Origin: Actinophytocola xinjiangensis
Lineage (GTDB): Bacteria > Actinomycetota > Actinomycetes > Mycobacteriales > Pseudonocardiaceae
Direction of reading: 5' to 3'
Length of the DNA: 64,000 nt
NCBI RefSeq assembly: GCF_001921215.1
Contig: NZ_MSIF01000005.1
Span: 1-64,000, forward strand
A program made the position numbers and the translations under genes. This document shows, one piece after another, positions 9,115 through 17,652 of the stretch; the first letter of the stretch is position 1, and each line of letters starts with the position of its first letter. Below the pieces are notes generated by a model, which saw only the letters and a program-made list of their open reading frames with translations, did no database searches and was not told the origin of the DNA.

Positions 9115-11460
9115 GTGGCGGCGTTCTTGCGGCGGGTCAAGGACCGGTTCAGCCGGCTCCTGGATCGTCCGGCCACCGTCGACATCTCCAAGTACCAGGA
9201 GCTGCTGAAAAGCATCGACTGGCGCGAGACGAAACTCGAGAAGCTCCCCGACGAGGAGCTGACCGAGGCCGCCACGCGACTGCGGGAGAAGGTCACCGGC
9301 GAGGACTACGACGAGAAAACGCTGGCCGAGCTGTGTGCGCTGGGGCGCGAGGCCGCCCGCCGCTCGCTCGACGAACGGCCCTACGACGTGCAGCTGCTCG
9401 GCGTGATGGAGCTGCTCGCCGGGCACATCGTGCAGATGGCCACCGGTGAGGGCAAGACGCTCGCCGGGGCGCTGGCCGCCGCCGGGTACGCGCTGCGCGG
9501 CAAGGCCGTGCACGTCATGTCCGTCAACGACTACCTGGCCCGGCGCGACGCCGAATGGATGGGCCCCATCTACGAGCTGCTCGGCGTGTCCGTCGGCTGG
9601 GTCGCCCAGACCTCCACCCCCGAGGAACGCCGCGCCGCCTACCGCAAGGACGTCACCTACGGCTCGGTCAGCGAGATCGGGTTCGACGTCCTGCGTGACC
9701 GGCTGTGCACCGACGTCGACGACATGGTCGGCCGCGAACCGGGCGTGGTGCTGGTCGACGAGGCCGACTCGGTGCTCATCGACGAGGCCAAGGTGCCGCT
9801 GGTGCTGGCCGGCTCGTCGGCCGAGGCCGAGACCGACCCCGAGGTCGCCAAGATCGTCCGCTCGCTGCGGCCCGGCGCCCACTACCAACGCGACGAGGAC
9901 GGCCGCAACGCGTGGCTCACCTCACGCGGCGCGAAAGCCGTCGAAAAGGCCCTCGGCGACATCGACCTGTACTCCGGCGAGCACAGCGACCGGCTGGCCG
10001 CGGTCAACGCCGCGCTGCACGCGCACGCCCTGCTCGAACGTGACGTCGATTACATCGTCCGCGACGGCAAGGTCCACCTGATCAACAGCTCCCGGGGCCG
10101 GATCGCGCTGCGCCAGCGCTGGCCCGACGGTTTGCAGGCCGCCGTCGAGGCCAAGGAGCGGCTGCGGCCCACCGAGAGCGGCGAGGTCCTCGACTCGATC
10201 AGCGTGCAGGGCCTCATCGGCCGCTACCCCCGGGTGTGCGGGATGACCGGCACCGCGGTGGCCGTCGCCGAGCAGCTGCGGGAGTTCTACGAGCTGCGGG
10301 TCGCGGTGATCCCGCCGAACACGCCGTGCGTGCGCGAGGACGACCCCGACCGTCTCTACGACACCGTCGAGGCCAAGGAGGAGGCGATCGTCGCCGAGAT
10401 CGCCTCCACCCACGAGACCAACCGGCCGATCCTCATCGGCACCCGCGACGTCGCCGAGTCCGAGCGGCTGGCCAAGATGCTCGCCGAGGCCGACGTGCCG
10501 TGCGTGGTGCTCAACGCCAAGAACGACGCCGAGGAAGCCGCGATCGTCGCCGACGCCGGCGCCTACGGCGCGGTCACCGTGTCCACCCAGATGGCCGGCC
10601 GCGGCACCGACATCCGTCTCGGCGGCCGCGACGGCGCCGACCACGACAAGGTCGCCGAACTCGGCGGGCTGCTGGTCATCGGCACCGGCCGCTACCAGTC
10701 CTCGCGGCTGGACGACCAGCTGCGCGGGCGCGCCGGACGTCAGGGCGACCCCGGCGGCTCGGTCATGTTCGCCTCGCTGGCCGACGAGCAGGTCGTGCAG
10801 TACGCGCCGGACGCCACCGCCGGCGCCGAACCCGACGACGACGGCAAGCTCACCGACCCGACCACCACGCGGTTCGTCGACCACGCGCAGAAGGTGTCCG
10901 AAGGTGTCCAGCTGGAGATCCACCGCAACACCTGGCGCTACACGCGGCTGATCGAGCACCAGCGCAAGGTGCTGCTCGAACACCGCGACGAGCTGCTCAC
11001 CACCGACCTGGCCGCCACCGAACTGGCCGCGCTGTGCGCCGACCGGTGGTCGGAGCTGTCGGAGGAGTGGTCCGAGGACGTGCTGGAACGCGCGGCGCGC
11101 CAGGTCATGCTCTACCACGTCGACGAGCGCTGGACCGAGCACCTGGCGTTCCTCGCCGACGTCCGCGAAACCATCCACCTGCGGGCGCTGGCCAAGGAAA
11201 CGCCGATCGACGAGTTCCACCGCACCGCCATCCCGGTGTTCCGGCAGATCCCCGACGAGATCGCCGAGCGCGCCGCCGAGACGTTCGCGACGGTCGAGAT
11301 CACCGAGGACGGGGCCGCGTTGGAGGCCGCCGGGCTGCGCCGGCCGTCGTCGACCTGGACGTACATGGTGCACGACAACCCGTTCGACACCGACGCCGAG
11401 CAGGCACTCCAGCGGGTCCGCGCGATGATCAAGAACGTGCGTGGCGGTGCCCGCCGATAG
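9115..11460 (+). CDS. secA2: SecA2 accessory preprotein translocase ATPase
   Basis: A 781-residue SecA-family ATPase that drives export of a subset of proteins through SecYEG. Walker A is MATGEGKT near 108-115, Walker B VLVDEADSVLIDEA near 212, followed by the preprotein cross-linking region. GMTGTA lies near 380, and motif VI appears as TQMAGRGTDIRLGG plus DDQLRGRAGRQGDPG. It is shorter than housekeeping SecA (usually above 900 aa) and ends without the zinc-binding tail, both SecA2 traits. Start: GGAGG at 9101-9105 precedes GTG 9115. The gene is divergent from the CaeA-like hydrolase, itself an exported protein. Confidence 0.95.
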   Translation: MAAFLRRVKDRFSRLLDRPATVDISKYQELLKSIDWRETKLEKLPDEELTEAATRLREKVTGEDYDEKTLAELCALGREAARRSLDERPYDVQLLGVMELLAGHIVQMATGEGKTLAGALAAAGYALRGKAVHVMSVNDYLARRDAEWMGPIYELLGVSVGWVAQTSTPEERRAAYRKDVTYGSVSEIGFDVLRDRLCTDVDDMVGREPGVVLVDEADSVLIDEAKVPLVLAGSSAEAETDPEVAKIVRSLRPGAHYQRDEDGRNAWLTSRGAKAVEKALGDIDLYSGEHSDRLAAVNAALHAHALLERDVDYIVRDGKVHLINSSRGRIALRQRWPDGLQAAVEAKERLRPTESGEVLDSISVQGLIGRYPRVCGMTGTAVAVAEQLREFYELRVAVIPPNTPCVREDDPDRLYDTVEAKEEAIVAEIASTHETNRPILIGTRDVAESERLAKMLAEADVPCVVLNAKNDAEEAAIVADAGAYGAVTVSTQMAGRGTDIRLGGRDGADHDKVAELGGLLVIGTGRYQSSRLDDQLRGRAGRQGDPGGSVMFASLADEQVVQYAPDATAGAEPDDDGKLTDPTTTRFVDHAQKVSEGVQLEIHRNTWRYTRLIEHQRKVLLEHRDELLTTDLAATELAALCADRWSELSEEWSEDVLERAARQVMLYHVDERWTEHLAFLADVRETIHLRALAKETPIDEFHRTAIPVFRQIPDEIAERAAETFATVEITEDGAALEAAGLRRPSSTWTYMVHDNPFDTDAEQALQRVRAMIKNVRGGARR

Positions 11461-11463
11461 CCT

Positions 11464-11484
11464 TTTTCGCCTGGGAGGCGAAAA
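11464..11484. terminator. Perfect hairpin directly after secA2
   Basis: TTTTCGCC (11464-11471) and GGCGAAAA (11477-11484) are perfect inverted repeats with a five-base loop, starting four bases after the secA2 stop and ending 17 bases before the nadE start. There is no separate T-tract, so it may be a weak terminator, an mRNA processing stem or an attenuator between the two genes. Confidence 0.45.
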
Positions 11485-11501
11485 CATGCGAGGATGGCCG
11501 T

Positions 11502-13205
11502 ATGGCTCAGCTACGCATCGCCTTGGCGCAGGTCAACGCCACCGTCGGGGATCTCGCGGGTAACGCGGGGCTCGTCCTCGACCAGGCCCGACAGGCCCGC
11601 GAGGCCGGCGCGCACGTCGTGGTCCTGCCGGAGATGGTGCTCACCGGCTACCCCGTCGAGGACCTCGCGCCGCGCGAGTCGTTCGCCCGGGCCTCGCGGG
11701 AGGCGCTCGGTGAGCTGGCCGGGCGGCTCGGCGACCAGGGCTGCGGGGACCTCGCGGTCGTCGTCGGCCACCTGGACCGGGACGAGGCCGGGCCGCGCAA
11801 CGCGGTCGCCGTGCTGCACGGCGGGAAGGTCGTCGCCACCCAGTACAAGCACCACCTGCCCAACTACGGGGTCTTCGACGAGCGGCGCAACTTCGTCCCC
11901 GGCGACACCCTGGACATCGTGCGGGTGCACGGCGTGGACGTCGGCCTGGTGATCTGCGAGGACATCTGGCAGGAGGGCGGGCCGATCGCCGCGCTCGGCG
12001 AGGCCGGCGTCGACCTGGTGGTCTCCCCCAACGCCTCGCCCTACGAGCGGGCCAAGGACGACGCGCGGCTGCCGCTGGTGGCCCGCCGCGCCGCCGAGGC
12101 CGGGGCGCCGCTGGTGTACGTCAACCTCGTCGGCGGGCAGGACGACCTGGTCTTCGACGGCGACTCGATGGTCGTCGACGCGGCCGGGAACCTGCTGGCC
12201 AGGGCGCCGCAGTTCGTCGAGCACCTGATGGTGGTGGACCTGGAGACCACCGCGCGGCGGGCCACGACCGCCGGGCGGGTCGGCGGGTTCACCGTCACCC
12301 GCCGCGTCCTGGACGACCAGCCGCTGCCCGCCTACGAGCCGGCGCCCGCGCCGATCGCCGGCGAGCCGCTGGACGAGCTGGCCGAGATGTGGGCGGCGCT
12401 GGTGCTGGGTCTGCGGGACTACGTGCGCAAGAACGGGTTCGCGTCGGTCGTGCTTGGCCTGTCCGGCGGGATCGACTCGGCGGTGTGCGCGGCGCTGGCG
12501 GTCGACGCGATCGGCGCGGGCAACGTGCACGGGGTGTCGATGCCGTCGGTGTATTCCTCGGACCACTCCCGCTCCGACGCGCTGGACCTGGCGCAACGCA
12601 CCGGGCTGCACTACGAGGTGCAGCCGATCGCCGAGATGGTGTCGGTGTTCACCGGGCAGCTGGGGCTGACGGGGCTGGCCGAGGAGAACGTGCAGGCCCG
12701 CTGCCGGGGCGTGACGCTGATGGGCCTGTCCAACCAGCACGGGCACCTGGTGCTGGCGACCGGCAACAAGACCGAGCTGGCGGTGGGCTACTCGACGATC
12801 TACGGGGACGCGGTCGGCGGGTTCGCGCCGATCAAGGACGTGCCCAAGACGCTGGTGTGGGAGCTGGCGCGGTGGCGCAACGCCCAGGGCGACGCGCCGA
12901 TCCCGGAGGCGTCGATCACCAAGCCGCCCTCGGCGGAGCTGCGGCCCGACCAGCTGGACACCGACTCGCTGCCCGACTACGAGCTGCTCGACCAGGTGCT
13001 GGACGACTACGTCGAGGGCGACCTCGGGTACCAGGCCCTGCTGGCCGCCGGGTTCGCGCCGGAGCTGGTGGACCGGGTGCTGCGGATGGTCGACGCCGCC
13101 GAGTACAAGCGCCGCCAGTACCCGCCGGGCACGAAGATCTCGTTCCGGGCGTTCGGCCGCGACCGGCGGCTGCCGATCACCAGCGCCTGGCGCGAGGGCA
13201 AGTAA
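11502..13205 (+). CDS. nadE: Glutamine-dependent NAD+ synthetase
   Basis: A 567-residue two-domain enzyme making NAD+ from deamido-NAD+ with glutamine as nitrogen donor. The N-terminal nitrilase-fold glutaminase has the triad Glu44 (LPEMVLTGYP), Lys116 (QYKHHLPNYGVFDE) and Cys152 (VICEDIW). The C-terminal synthetase has the PP-loop LGLSGGIDSA near 312, NLVLATGNKTE-like sequence (HLVLATGNKTELAVGY) and FAPIKDVPKT. ATG 11502 is preceded by GAGGA at 11490-11494. A longer in-frame reading upstream lies inside secA2 and is rejected. Co-directional with secA2 across a short hairpin. Confidence 0.96.
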   Translation: MAQLRIALAQVNATVGDLAGNAGLVLDQARQAREAGAHVVVLPEMVLTGYPVEDLAPRESFARASREALGELAGRLGDQGCGDLAVVVGHLDRDEAGPRNAVAVLHGGKVVATQYKHHLPNYGVFDERRNFVPGDTLDIVRVHGVDVGLVICEDIWQEGGPIAALGEAGVDLVVSPNASPYERAKDDARLPLVARRAAEAGAPLVYVNLVGGQDDLVFDGDSMVVDAAGNLLARAPQFVEHLMVVDLETTARRATTAGRVGGFTVTRRVLDDQPLPAYEPAPAPIAGEPLDELAEMWAALVLGLRDYVRKNGFASVVLGLSGGIDSAVCAALAVDAIGAGNVHGVSMPSVYSSDHSRSDALDLAQRTGLHYEVQPIAEMVSVFTGQLGLTGLAEENVQARCRGVTLMGLSNQHGHLVLATGNKTELAVGYSTIYGDAVGGFAPIKDVPKTLVWELARWRNAQGDAPIPEASITKPPSAELRPDQLDTDSLPDYELLDQVLDDYVEGDLGYQALLAAGFAPELVDRVLRMVDAAEYKRRQYPPGTKISFRAFGRDRRLPITSAWREGK

Positions 13206-13219
13206 CGCCTGATCAGGCG
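13206..13219. repeat. 14-base perfect palindrome at convergent gene ends
   Basis: CGCCTGATCAGGCG follows the nadE stop immediately and covers the stop codon of the convergent regulator. It could act as a weak bidirectional transcription-end stem; it has no loop or T-tract, so function is uncertain. Confidence 0.4.
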
Positions 13220-14169
13220 CCCCGGAAGGTGCGCCGGTAGGCCGAGGGCGCGGTGTGCATCGCGGCCTGGAAGTGGTGGCGGAAGGTGATCGGGGACTCG
13301 AAGCCCACGGCCGAGGCGATGCGTTCGACCGGCATCGTGGTGGCCTCCAGCAGCGGCAGGCTCGCGCGGACCCGCTGGTCGATCAGCCAGCGCAGCGGAC
13401 TGGTGCCGGCGCAGCGGCCGAAGTGGCGCAGGTAGGTCCGGGGCGACATCAGCGCGACGCGGGCCATGGCCTCGACGGTGATCGGCTCGGCGAGACGGTC
13501 GCGCGCCCAGGCCATGCTGGTGGCGACCCGGTTGTCATCGGGGTCGGCGGTGACCGGGGCCTCGATGTACTGGGCCTGCCCGCCCTCCCGGTGCGGCGCG
13601 ACGACCAGCCGCCGGGCGACCGCGTTGACCACGGCCGCGCCGAAGTCGCGGCGCACGATGTGCAGCGACAGGTCCAGGCCGGCGGCGCAGCCGGCGCTGG
13701 TCAGCACGTCGCCGTCGTCGACGTAGAGCGGGGACGGGTCGACGTCGACGGCCGGGTAGCGGCGACGCAGGCGCTCGGCGTAGCGCCAGTGGGTGGTGGC
13801 CCGGTGGCCGTCGAGCAGCCCCGCGGCGGCCAGCGCGAACGCGCCGGAGCAGATCGACACCAGCCGCGCGCCCCGGCTGGCGGCCAGGCGTAACGCCGCC
13901 ACCAGCTCCGGTGAGACCGGCGCGTCGACGTCGTGGACGCTGGGCACGATGACCGTGTCGGCGGCGGCCAGGGCGTCCAGGCCGTGGGGGGTGGTGAGGG
14001 TGGCGCCGCCGACGACCCGCACCGGCTCGGGGCGTTCGGTGCAGATCGTCAGCTCGTACCAGGGGGTGTCGATGTCCGGCCAGACCAGGCCGAACACCTC
14101 GGTGACGATGCCGGTTTCGAAGGCGGTCATGCCGTCGTAGGCCAGGACGGACACGGTCGGAGCAGCCAT
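13213..14169 (-). CDS. GlxA-family regulator (DJ-1/PfpI domain plus AraC helix-turn-helix)
   Basis: A 318-residue regulator with the same architecture as the protein at 3202-4149: a DJ-1/PfpI-like ligand domain (about 1-185, with LVSICSGAFALAAAGLLDG and ATTHW) and a C-terminal AraC DNA-binding domain (about 225-315, with MSPRTYLRHF and ASAVGFESPITFRHHF). It ends SAYRRTFRGA. The start ATG at 14169 gives an N-terminus of normal length. Convergent with nadE. The nearest divergent gene is only a doubtful small frame, so no target is obvious; the effector is unknown. Confidence 0.9.
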   Translation of the reverse strand: MAAPTVSVLAYDGMTAFETGIVTEVFGLVWPDIDTPWYELTICTERPEPVRVVGGATLTTPHGLDALAAADTVIVPSVHDVDAPVSPELVAALRLAASRGARLVSICSGAFALAAAGLLDGHRATTHWRYAERLRRRYPAVDVDPSPLYVDDGDVLTSAGCAAGLDLSLHIVRRDFGAAVVNAVARRLVVAPHREGGQAQYIEAPVTADPDDNRVATSMAWARDRLAEPITVEAMARVALMSPRTYLRHFGRCAGTSPLRWLIDQRVRASLPLLEATTMPVERIASAVGFESPITFRHHFQAAMHTAPSAYRRTFRGA

Positions 14170-14239
14170 GGCGAAATCTTATCGAACAGTGGCGTTCACG
14201 CCACTCGCCCGGACCGTCGTCCGAGCGCACGATGGTGTT

Positions 14240-14359
14240 ATGCGTACTTTCCTCCGACACCTCAGGGACCTGATCAACGACTTCGCGTACGGCGTCGACG
14301 CCGGCAACGCCATCCGCCACGGCGGCACCCCGCGCGCCCGGCACTCGCGTCGCGCCTGA
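14240..14359 (+). CDS. Possible 39-residue small protein
   Basis: A short frame MRTFLRHLRDLINDFAYG... divergent from the GlxA-type regulator. The first 18 residues would form an amphipathic helix; the tail is basic (GGTPRARHSRRA). The frame can be extended to 14168, but that overlaps the regulator start. No clear ribosome site precedes ATG 14240. I list it because its composition is less biased than the shadow frames around it, not because I recognise it. Confidence 0.3.
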   Translation: MRTFLRHLRDLINDFAYGVDAGNAIRHGGTPRARHSRRA

Positions 14360-14495
14360 AGCGCGGCTCGCGCCACGTGTGAAGCTCGCCTCAACGACCG
14401 CGCCTGCCCGCCGCCTCGGTGCGAGGCTGGACGGGTAAGCCACCCACAACACCCGGGGACCCGCGCGACGGGCCTCGAGGGAGGGACGGTCGACA

Positions 14496-15389
14496 ATGAC
14501 GTCAGCAGCAGTTCCCGCCGGCGGCGGCGAGGTAGCCGCCCCCTACGGCACGGGAGCGGGGGCCGCGCCGGACAGGCCGGCCAAGCCGGGCCGGCGGGTC
14601 CGCATCCACCACCTGCGGGAGCTCAAGGAGCGCGGCGAGCCGTGGCCCATGCTCACCGCCTACGACATGTACACCGCCCAACTGTTCGACGAGGCCGGGA
14701 TCCCGGTCCTGCTGGTCGGCGACTCCGCGTCCAACAACGTCTACGGCTACGAGTCCTCGCTGCCGGTCACGGTGGACGAGATGGTGCCGCTGGTGCGGGC
14801 GGTGACCCGCTCGGTGAAGCGGGCGCTGGTCGTGGCCGACCTGCCGTTCGGCTCCTACCAGCTCTCGCCGGAGCAGGCGCTGGCCACGTCGGTGCGGATG
14901 ATGAAGGAAGGCCGGGCGCACGCGGTCAAGCTGGAGGGCGGGCGGGCGTTCGCGCCGCACGTGCGGGCGATCACCCAGGCCGGTGTTCCGGTGATGGGCC
15001 ACATCGGGTTCACGCCGCAGAGCGAGCACAACCTGGGCGGCTACCGGATCCAGGGCCGGGGCGCGGCGGCCGGCGACGAACTGGTCGCCGACGCGATCGC
15101 GTTGCAGGAGGCCGGCGCGTTCTCCGTGGTGATGGAGATGGTGCCGGCCGAGGCGGCCAAGCGGGTCACCCACGAGCTGGAGATCCCGACCATCGGCATC
15201 GGCGCCGGCCCGGACTGTGACGCCCAGGTGCTGGTCTGGCAGGACATGATGGGCCTGCGTCAGGGCAAGGCGCCCCGGTTCGTCAAGCGCTACGCCGACC
15301 TGGCGGGCGTGATGACCGGTGCGGTGGAGCAGTTCGCGGCCGAGGTCCGTGGCCGCCAGTTCCCCGCCCCGGAGCACGTGTTCCACTGA
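14496..15389 (+). CDS. panB: 3-methyl-2-oxobutanoate hydroxymethyltransferase
   Basis: First committed step of pantothenate (CoA) synthesis: transfers a hydroxymethyl group from methylene-tetrahydrofolate to 2-oxoisovalerate. The 297-residue TIM barrel shows [33 protein letters not shown] (metal-binding Asp), [29 protein letters not shown] and IPTIGIGAG, all standard for PanB. About 35 N-terminal residues before [10 protein letters not shown] are extra and rich in Gly/Ala/Pro, as in mycobacterial homologues. GAGGGAGGG just upstream supports ATG 14496. A strong terminator follows at 15405. Confidence 0.96.
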   Translation: MTSAAVPAGGGEVAAPYGTGAGAAPDRPAKPGRRVRIHHLRELKERGEPWPMLTAYDMYTAQLFDEAGIPVLLVGDSASNNVYGYESSLPVTVDEMVPLVRAVTRSVKRALVVADLPFGSYQLSPEQALATSVRMMKEGRAHAVKLEGGRAFAPHVRAITQAGVPVMGHIGFTPQSEHNLGGYRIQGRGAAAGDELVADAIALQEAGAFSVVMEMVPAEAAKRVTHELEIPTIGIGAGPDCDAQVLVWQDMMGLRQGKAPRFVKRYADLAGVMTGAVEQFAAEVRGRQFPAPEHVFH

Positions 15390-15404
15390 CATTTCGACGC
15401 CGAG

Positions 15405-15438
15405 CGGCCGCCGGGGAAACCCGGCGGCCGTTCTTTTC
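15405..15438 (+). terminator. Rho-independent terminator after panB
   Basis: An 11-bp perfect stem, CGGCCGCCGGG (15405-15415) pairing with CCCGGCGGCCG (15420-15430), closed by a GAAA tetraloop and followed by TTCTTTT. It starts 15 bases after the panB stop. It is the clearest intrinsic terminator in the window. Confidence 0.9.
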
Positions 15439-15512
15439 GTTCCTGGTGTCGATGGGCGCCGGCGTCGCGCGACGTGTAGGCAGAATCGAAAAACTCACCA
15501 GGAGACGAATCG

Positions 15513-16145
15513 ATGAGCACGATCGTGGTCGAGACCTTCCTCACCCTCGACGGCGTCCTGCAGGCGCCCGGCGCCCGGGACGAGGACACCGAAGGCGGCT
15601 TCACCCACGGCGGCTGGCAGGCGCCGCTGTTCGACGAGGCGATGGGCGAGTTCGTCGGGGAGGCGATGGCGCACACCGAAGGGCTGCTGCTGGGCCGCAA
15701 GACCTACGACATCTTCGCCGGGTTCTGGCCCAAGCTCACCGAGGACCACCCCGACTACGCGTTCGGCCAGATCTTCACCGACATGCCCAAGTACGTCGCC
15801 ACCCGCACGCTGACCAGCGCTGACGTCGACTGGGAGAACACCATCCTGCTCAGCGAGGACATCCCGGCCGAGGTCGCGGAGCTGCGCGCGCAGCCGGGCG
15901 GCGAGATCAAGGTCGTGGGCAGCGGGGAGCTCGTGCAGACCCTGCTGGAGCACAACCTGGTCGACCGCTACCGGCTGATGACCTTCCCGGTGATGCTCGG
16001 CACCGGCAAGAAGCTGTTCGCCGGCGGCACCGTGCCCCGGGCGTTGGAGCTGGTGGAGTCACGGACGACGCCGGCCGGGGCGGTGATCACCGTCTACCGC
16101 CCGACCGGCGAGCCGACCTACGCCTCGTTCGAACCCGCTCACTGA
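15513..16145 (+). CDS. Dihydrofolate-reductase-fold protein (RibD C-terminal domain family)
   Basis: A 210-residue single-domain protein of the RibD-C/YyaP group. It opens with VVETFLTLDGVLQAPG, has LLLGRKTYDIFAGFWP near residue 55, KYVATRTL near 91, IKVVGSGELVQTLLEHNLVDRYRLMTFPVMLGTGKKLF near 130-167, the usual NADPH-fold segments. Members of this group are predicted reductases whose substrates are mostly unknown. AGGAGA precedes ATG 15513. The last bases overlap the end of the convergent SRPBCC gene. It stands alone after the panB terminator. Confidence 0.88.
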   Translation: MSTIVVETFLTLDGVLQAPGARDEDTEGGFTHGGWQAPLFDEAMGEFVGEAMAHTEGLLLGRKTYDIFAGFWPKLTEDHPDYAFGQIFTDMPKYVATRTLTSADVDWENTILLSEDIPAEVAELRAQPGGEIKVVGSGELVQTLLEHNLVDRYRLMTFPVMLGTGKKLFAGGTVPRALELVESRTTPAGAVITVYRPTGEPTYASFEPAH

Positions 16146-16666
16146 GTGGCCGTGGCCGGCCGGGACTCGAGGTGCGCCTTCAACCGCCCCAGGGTGGTGG
16201 CGATGTTGTTGGTGTTGGTCCCGGCCCGGTCCGGCTGTCCGGTGATGAGGATGGCGATCGGGACGAACCAGCGCGGTGCCTTGAGCCAGTTGGTGACGGT
16301 CAGCCGGCAGCCGGTGCCCTCAGGCACCAGGTCGTACTCCCAGCGGGAGATCGGCACCAGGAACTGGGCGCGCACCCGGTAGGCGAAGCGGCGGCCGGGC
16401 TCGGCCTCGGTGACCAGCGAGTGGGTGACCCAGCGGCGCCAGCGGTTGCGGTTGCTGCCGGCGAACCAGGCGCCGACCCTGGCCTCGGTGGCGCCGCGGA
16501 TCCACCGCACCTTGTAGAACTCCTCGGCGAACCCGACCATTGTGATCGGGTCGCTGACCAGCCGGTACACCTCGGCGGGCGAGGCGTCGAGCAGCACCTC
16601 GCCGGTCGCGAACGGGCGGGCGATCGCCTCCTGGTAGGCCTTCTTCTCCGGCAGGGTCTTGAGCAC
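16139..16666 (-). CDS. SRPBCC-fold (polyketide cyclase/START-like) protein
   Basis: A 175-residue protein with the START/SRPBCC pattern: ARPFATGEVLLDASPAEVYRLVSDP at the start, WEYDLVPEGTGCRLTVTNW in the middle and a long C-terminal helix (NNIATTLGRLKAHLE). Such proteins bind a hydrophobic ligand in a cavity. GTG at 16666 is chosen because GGAGG lies 6 bases upstream and longer readings run into the neighbouring gene frame. It follows the hydroquinone-reductase-like gene by 17 bases on the same strand, so they form a two-gene operon. Ligand unknown. Confidence 0.82.
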   Translation of the reverse strand: MLKTLPEKKAYQEAIARPFATGEVLLDASPAEVYRLVSDPITMVGFAEEFYKVRWIRGATEARVGAWFAGSNRNRWRRWVTHSLVTEAEPGRRFAYRVRAQFLVPISRWEYDLVPEGTGCRLTVTNWLKAPRWFVPIAILITGQPDRAGTNTNNIATTLGRLKAHLESRPATATQ

Positions 16667-16683
16667 AGAGCACCTCCGCGTTG

Positions 16684-17619
16684 CTACGCGCGACCGTGCG
16701 GGCGGTCCCAGCCGGACAGGTCGGGCCCCAGCGGGACGATCCTGGTCGGGTTGATGGCGTCGTGGGTGACGTAGTAGTGCCGCTTGATGTGGTCGAAATC
16801 GACCGTATCGCCGAAGCCGGGTGTCTGGTAGAGGTCGCGAGCGTAGGCCCAGAGCACGTCCAGTTCCGCGAGTTTGTGCCTGTTGGTCTTGAAGTGGCCG
16901 TGGTACACGGCGTCGAACCGGACCAGGGTGGTGAACAGCCTGATGTCGGCCTCGGTGAGGGTGTCGCCGAGCAGGTAGCGCTGCCCGGAGAGGCGTTCGG
17001 TGAGCCGGTCGAGTTCGCCGAACAGTGCGGTGAACGCCTCGTCGTAGGCCTGCTGGGAGCCGGCGAACCCGCAGCGGTAGACGCCGTTGTTGACGTTGCG
17101 GAAGATCGGGTCCATGACCTCGTCGATCTCGGCGCGCCGGTCGGCCGGGTACAGGTCGGGGGCGTCGGGGCGGTGGAACTCGCGCCACTGGGTCGACAGG
17201 TCCAGCGAGATCTGGGGGTAGTCGTTGGTGACCACCGTCCCCGACTCGATGTCCACAATGGACGGAACGGTGACCCGGCCGGTGAACTCCGGGTCGGTGG
17301 CCAGGTAGGCCTGGGACAGGTACTCGATCCCCAGCACCGGGTCGCGCCCGCCCTCGTCGAGGGTGAACCGCCAGCCCTTCTCGTCGCGGATCGGGTCCAC
17401 GACCGCCAGCGAGATCGCCTCCTCCAGCCCCAGCAGCCGCCGCACGATGATCGAGCGGTGCGCCCACGGGCAGGCCAGGCTCACCACCAGCCGGTACCGG
17501 CCAGGCTCGGCCCGCCAGCCCGACGAGCCGTCGGCGGTGATCCGCTGGGTGAACCGGTTGGCCTGGCGGACGAACTCGCCGCGCTCCGAGGTTTCCTTGC
17601 CGAACTGCGTGGTCGCCAT
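16684..17619 (-). CDS. Glutathionyl-hydroquinone-reductase-like GST (Xi class)
   Basis: A 311-residue thioredoxin-fold transferase. The N-terminal part carries LACPWAHRS near residue 49, with the catalytic Cys of Xi-class enzymes. The C-terminal all-helical domain has YRCGFAGSQQAYDEAF and YLLGDTLTEADIRLF. Family members reduce S-thiol adducts of hydroquinones. Because actinomycetes mostly use mycothiol, the physiological thiol here may differ (inference). First gene of an operon with the SRPBCC protein; divergent from a prolyl aminopeptidase with only 33 bases between starts. Confidence 0.9.
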   Translation of the reverse strand: MATTQFGKETSERGEFVRQANRFTQRITADGSSGWRAEPGRYRLVVSLACPWAHRSIIVRRLLGLEEAISLAVVDPIRDEKGWRFTLDEGGRDPVLGIEYLSQAYLATDPEFTGRVTVPSIVDIESGTVVTNDYPQISLDLSTQWREFHRPDAPDLYPADRRAEIDEVMDPIFRNVNNGVYRCGFAGSQQAYDEAFTALFGELDRLTERLSGQRYLLGDTLTEADIRLFTTLVRFDAVYHGHFKTNRHKLAELDVLWAYARDLYQTPGFGDTVDFDHIKRHYYVTHDAINPTRIVPLGPDLSGWDRPHGRA

Positions 17620-17652
17620 ACCGCGAGGCTATGCGCCGTGGAGACTGTGCGC

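Noticed and set aside
10236-13205. NadE with a 420-residue N-terminal extension
   Set aside because: The extension overlaps secA2 in another frame; the NadE family starts at the ATG 11502 with a ribosome site.
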